A stretch of 64,000 nucleotides of DNA, from the NCBI GenBank assembly GCA_015064955.1, contig SVRD01000010.1:1-64000 (forward strand). Direction: 5' to 3'. Shown here piece after piece: positions 62,042 to 64,000 of the stretch. The position numbers were made by a program, and so were the translations under genes. Within the stretch, counting starts at the first letter, position 1. Each line of letters begins with the position of its first letter. The notes beneath the pieces are model-generated. The model searched no databases. It had not been told where the DNA came from and saw nothing but the letters and a program-made list of their open reading frames with translations. This DNA is from Oscillospiraceae bacterium. Its GTDB lineage: Bacteria > Bacillota > Clostridia > Oscillospirales > CAG-382.

Positions 62042-64000
62042 ATGGAAAACAACATTGAATTTGAATCCATAAAAATTGGTTTAGCCTCTCCCGAAATGAT
62101 TAGATCATGGTCTTACGGCGAGGTAAAGAAGCCCGAGACCATCAACTACCGTACCCTTAAGCCCGAGCGCGACGGTCTTTTCTGCGAACGTATCTTTGGT
62201 CCGACTAAGGACTGGGAATGTCACTGCGGAAAATACAAGAGAGGCGCTCGTTATAAGGGCAAGGTCTGCGAAAAGTGCGGAGTCGAAATCACCACCAGCC
62301 GCGTTCGCCGCGAGAGAATGGGCCACGTTGAGCTTGCCGCTCCCGTGTCGCACATCTGGTATTTCAGAGCGATCCCCTCGAGAATGGGTCTTTTGCTCAA
62401 CCTTTCTCCCAAGCTTTTGGAAAAGGTTCTCTACTTCGCTCAGTATATAGTAACCGATCCCGGTGAAACCCCTCTTGCAAAATATCAGCTTCTTACCGAG
62501 CAGCAGTACCGCGAATACCGCGAAAAGTATGAAGACGATTTCCAGGCAGGTATGGGTGCAGAGGCGATCAAAAAGCTTCTTTCCGAAATTGATCTTGAGG
62601 CAGAATCCGAAAGACTCAAGAAGGAGCTCCTCACCGCACAGGGACAGCGCAAGGTACGCGATATCAAGCGCCTTGAGGTCGTAGAGGCATTCCGCCTTTC
62701 CGGCAACCGTCCCGAATGGATGATCCTCGACGCACTCCCTGTTATCCCGCCCGAAATTCGTCCGATGGTACAGCTCGACGGCGGCAGATTTGCAACCTCC
62801 GATATCAACGACCTTTACCGTCGTGTTATCAACCGTAACAACCGTCTTATGAAGCTTATGGAGCTTCAGGCGCCCGATATCATTATCCGTAACGAAAAGA
62901 GAATGCTTCAGGAAGCGGTCGACGCATTGTTCGACAACGGCAGAAGAGGCAGACCCGTTACCGGACCCAACAACCGTCCTCTCAAATCTCTCTCCGAAAT
63001 GCTCCGCGGTAAGCAGGGCCGTTTCAGACAGAACCTTTTGGGTAAGCGTGTTGACTATTCCGGCCGTTCGGTTATCGTCGTAGGCCCCGAATTGAAGATC
63101 TATCAGTGCGGTCTCCCCAAGGAAATGGCACTCGAGCTCTTCAAGCCCTTTGTTATGAAGCAGCTTGTCGCTACCGGCAAGTCCAGCAACATCAAGGACG
63201 CAAAGAAGCGTGTTGAACGTGCAAACCCTGAGGTATGGGATGCACTCGAGGTAGTTATCAAGGAACACCCCGTTCTTCTCAACCGTGCGCCTACACTTCA
63301 CAGACTTTCCATTCAGGCGTTTGAGCCTATCCTCGTAGAAGGCAGAGCTATCAAGCTCCACCCGCTCGTATGCTCGGCGTTCAACGCTGACTTCGACGGC
63401 GACCAGATGCCTGTTCACGTGCCCCTTTCCGCAGAGGCTCAGGCAGAAGCAAGATTCCTTATGCTTTCGCCCAACAACCTCTTGAAGCCGGTTAACGGCC
63501 GTGCTGTTACCGTTCCCTCGCAGGATATGGTGCTTGGTTCGTTCTATCTTACTCTCGATAAGAGCGGCGAGCCCGGCGAAGGCAAGTGCTTCGGCAGTAT
63601 GGACGAGGCTGTTATGGCTTATGAAAACGGCGAGCTCGGTATCCACGCAAAGATCAAGGTCCGCGTGACCAAGGTTATCGACGGCGTGGAACGCACCGGT
63701 ATCACCGAAACCACCCTCGGCAGACTTATCTTCAACCAGCCTATCCCTCAGGATCTCGGCTTTGTTGACAGAAGCAAGCCCGAAAACGCATTTAAGCTCG
63801 AGGTCGATTTTGTTACGACCAACAGCGAGCTTTCCTCTATCGTCGACCGCTGTATCAGAATCCACGGCAACGCTGTGACCTGCGAAGTGCTCGACCAGAT
63901 GAAAGCACAGGGCTTCAAATATTCCACCCGCGGTTCTATCACCATCTCGGTTTACGATATGACCATTCCTCCCGAAAAGGAAGGCTTGCTCAGCGCGGCT
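62042..64000 (+). CDS. rpoC: RNA polymerase subunit beta', N-terminal part (cut by window edge)
   Basis: 653 codons are visible and open to the edge. Zinc ribbon [20 protein letters not shown] (about 60-79), the lid and rudder region, and the catalytic NADFDGDQM (about 449-457) with its three Asp. The residue after DQM is Pro where most bacteria have Ala. AAGGAGATG lies 8 bases before ATG 62042, 16 bases after the rpoB stop. Confidence 0.98.
   Translation, partial: MENNIEFESIKIGLASPEMIRSWSYGEVKKPETINYRTLKPERDGLFCERIFGPTKDWECHCGKYKRGARYKGKVCEKCGVEITTSRVRRERMGHVELAAPVSHIWYFRAIPSRMGLLLNLSPKLLEKVLYFAQYIVTDPGETPLAKYQLLTEQQYREYREKYEDDFQAGMGAEAIKKLLSEIDLEAESERLKKELLTAQGQRKVRDIKRLEVVEAFRLSGNRPEWMILDALPVIPPEIRPMVQLDGGRFATSDINDLYRRVINRNNRLMKLMELQAPDIIIRNEKRMLQEAVDALFDNGRRGRPVTGPNNRPLKSLSEMLRGKQGRFRQNLLGKRVDYSGRSVIVVGPELKIYQCGLPKEMALELFKPFVMKQLVATGKSSNIKDAKKRVERANPEVWDALEVVIKEHPVLLNRAPTLHRLSIQAFEPILVEGRAIKLHPLVCSAFNADFDGDQMPVHVPLSAEAQAEARFLMLSPNNLLKPVNGRAVTVPSQDMVLGSFYLTLDKSGEPGEGKCFGSMDEAVMAYENGELGIHAKIKVRVTKVIDGVERTGITETTLGRLIFNQPIPQDLGFVDRSKPENAFKLEVDFVTTNSELSSIVDRCIRIHGNAVTCEVLDQMKAQGFKYSTRGSITISVYDMTIPPEKEGLLSAA

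Noticed and set aside
58246..62070. 1274-codon open frame on the minus strand
   Set aside because: Exactly antisense to rpoB, a result of its codon usage; rpoB is certain. The minus-strand frame 62105-63865 is likewise antisense to rpoC.

Overview
The window comes from a gut- or rumen-type Clostridia (Bacillota) chromosome. Supporting signs are the low-to-mid GC content, strong AGGAGG ribosome sites, Clostridia families (DUF4364-, DUF6062- and DUF1622-like), type I dockerins on secreted proteins, Rnf-type genes and a tmRNA. It splits into a prophage (about 1-26.6 kb) and host chromosome (26.7-64 kb). No species is assignable from the sequence alone.

Prophage (1-26.66 kb): the left edge lies outside the window. 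Divergent promoters with five copies of TTATCGTAA form a control region (143-431). A short serine recombinase and a siphovirus late operon follow: terL, portal, minor head protein, scaffold, major capsid, connectors, tail tube, a frameshifted pair of tail chaperones, tape measure, tail fibre with an S74 chaperone, receptor-binding protein, lysis genes. The standout system is a complete diversity-generating retroelement (DGR) at 22.24-24.38 kb. The last 125 bp of a 1985-codon tail protein (the variable repeat, VR) is copied in a noncoding template repeat (TR) 623 bp downstream. They differ at 16 positions, and 15 of these are adenines in the TR. Between and after them lie avd, a hairpin just past the VR, a structured spacer and a DGR-type reverse transcriptase (GSQISQ, YMDD). 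The order matches that of Bordetella phage BPP-1: target, avd, TR, RT.

Junction: the prophage gene block ends in a bidirectional terminator 54 bp from the 3' end of ssrA (tmRNA, minus strand). This suggests integration at ssrA, but the second attachment site is not in view.

Host region: ssrA, a zinc phospholipase-like gene, smpB, an acyl-ACP thioesterase and a Xer recombinase form a leftward block. A rightward cluster of secreted dockerin and carbohydrate proteins follows. Then come an 8-oxoguanine glycosylase with a membrane protein, a DUF6062-like gene, a DnaA-box cluster (38.0-38.15 kb), and a long leftward block: tsaD, rimI, a lipoprotein, dCMP deaminase, acetyltransferase, two RlmD-type methyltransferases (one carrying an inserted domain), PHP and HAD phosphatases, and orphan rnfC-rnfD. 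Next are DUF4364, nth and ttcA-like genes (rightward), a VTC/DUF4956/carbohydrate-binding operon and a WYL regulator (leftward), and rpoB-rpoC (rightward, rpoC cut by the window edge).
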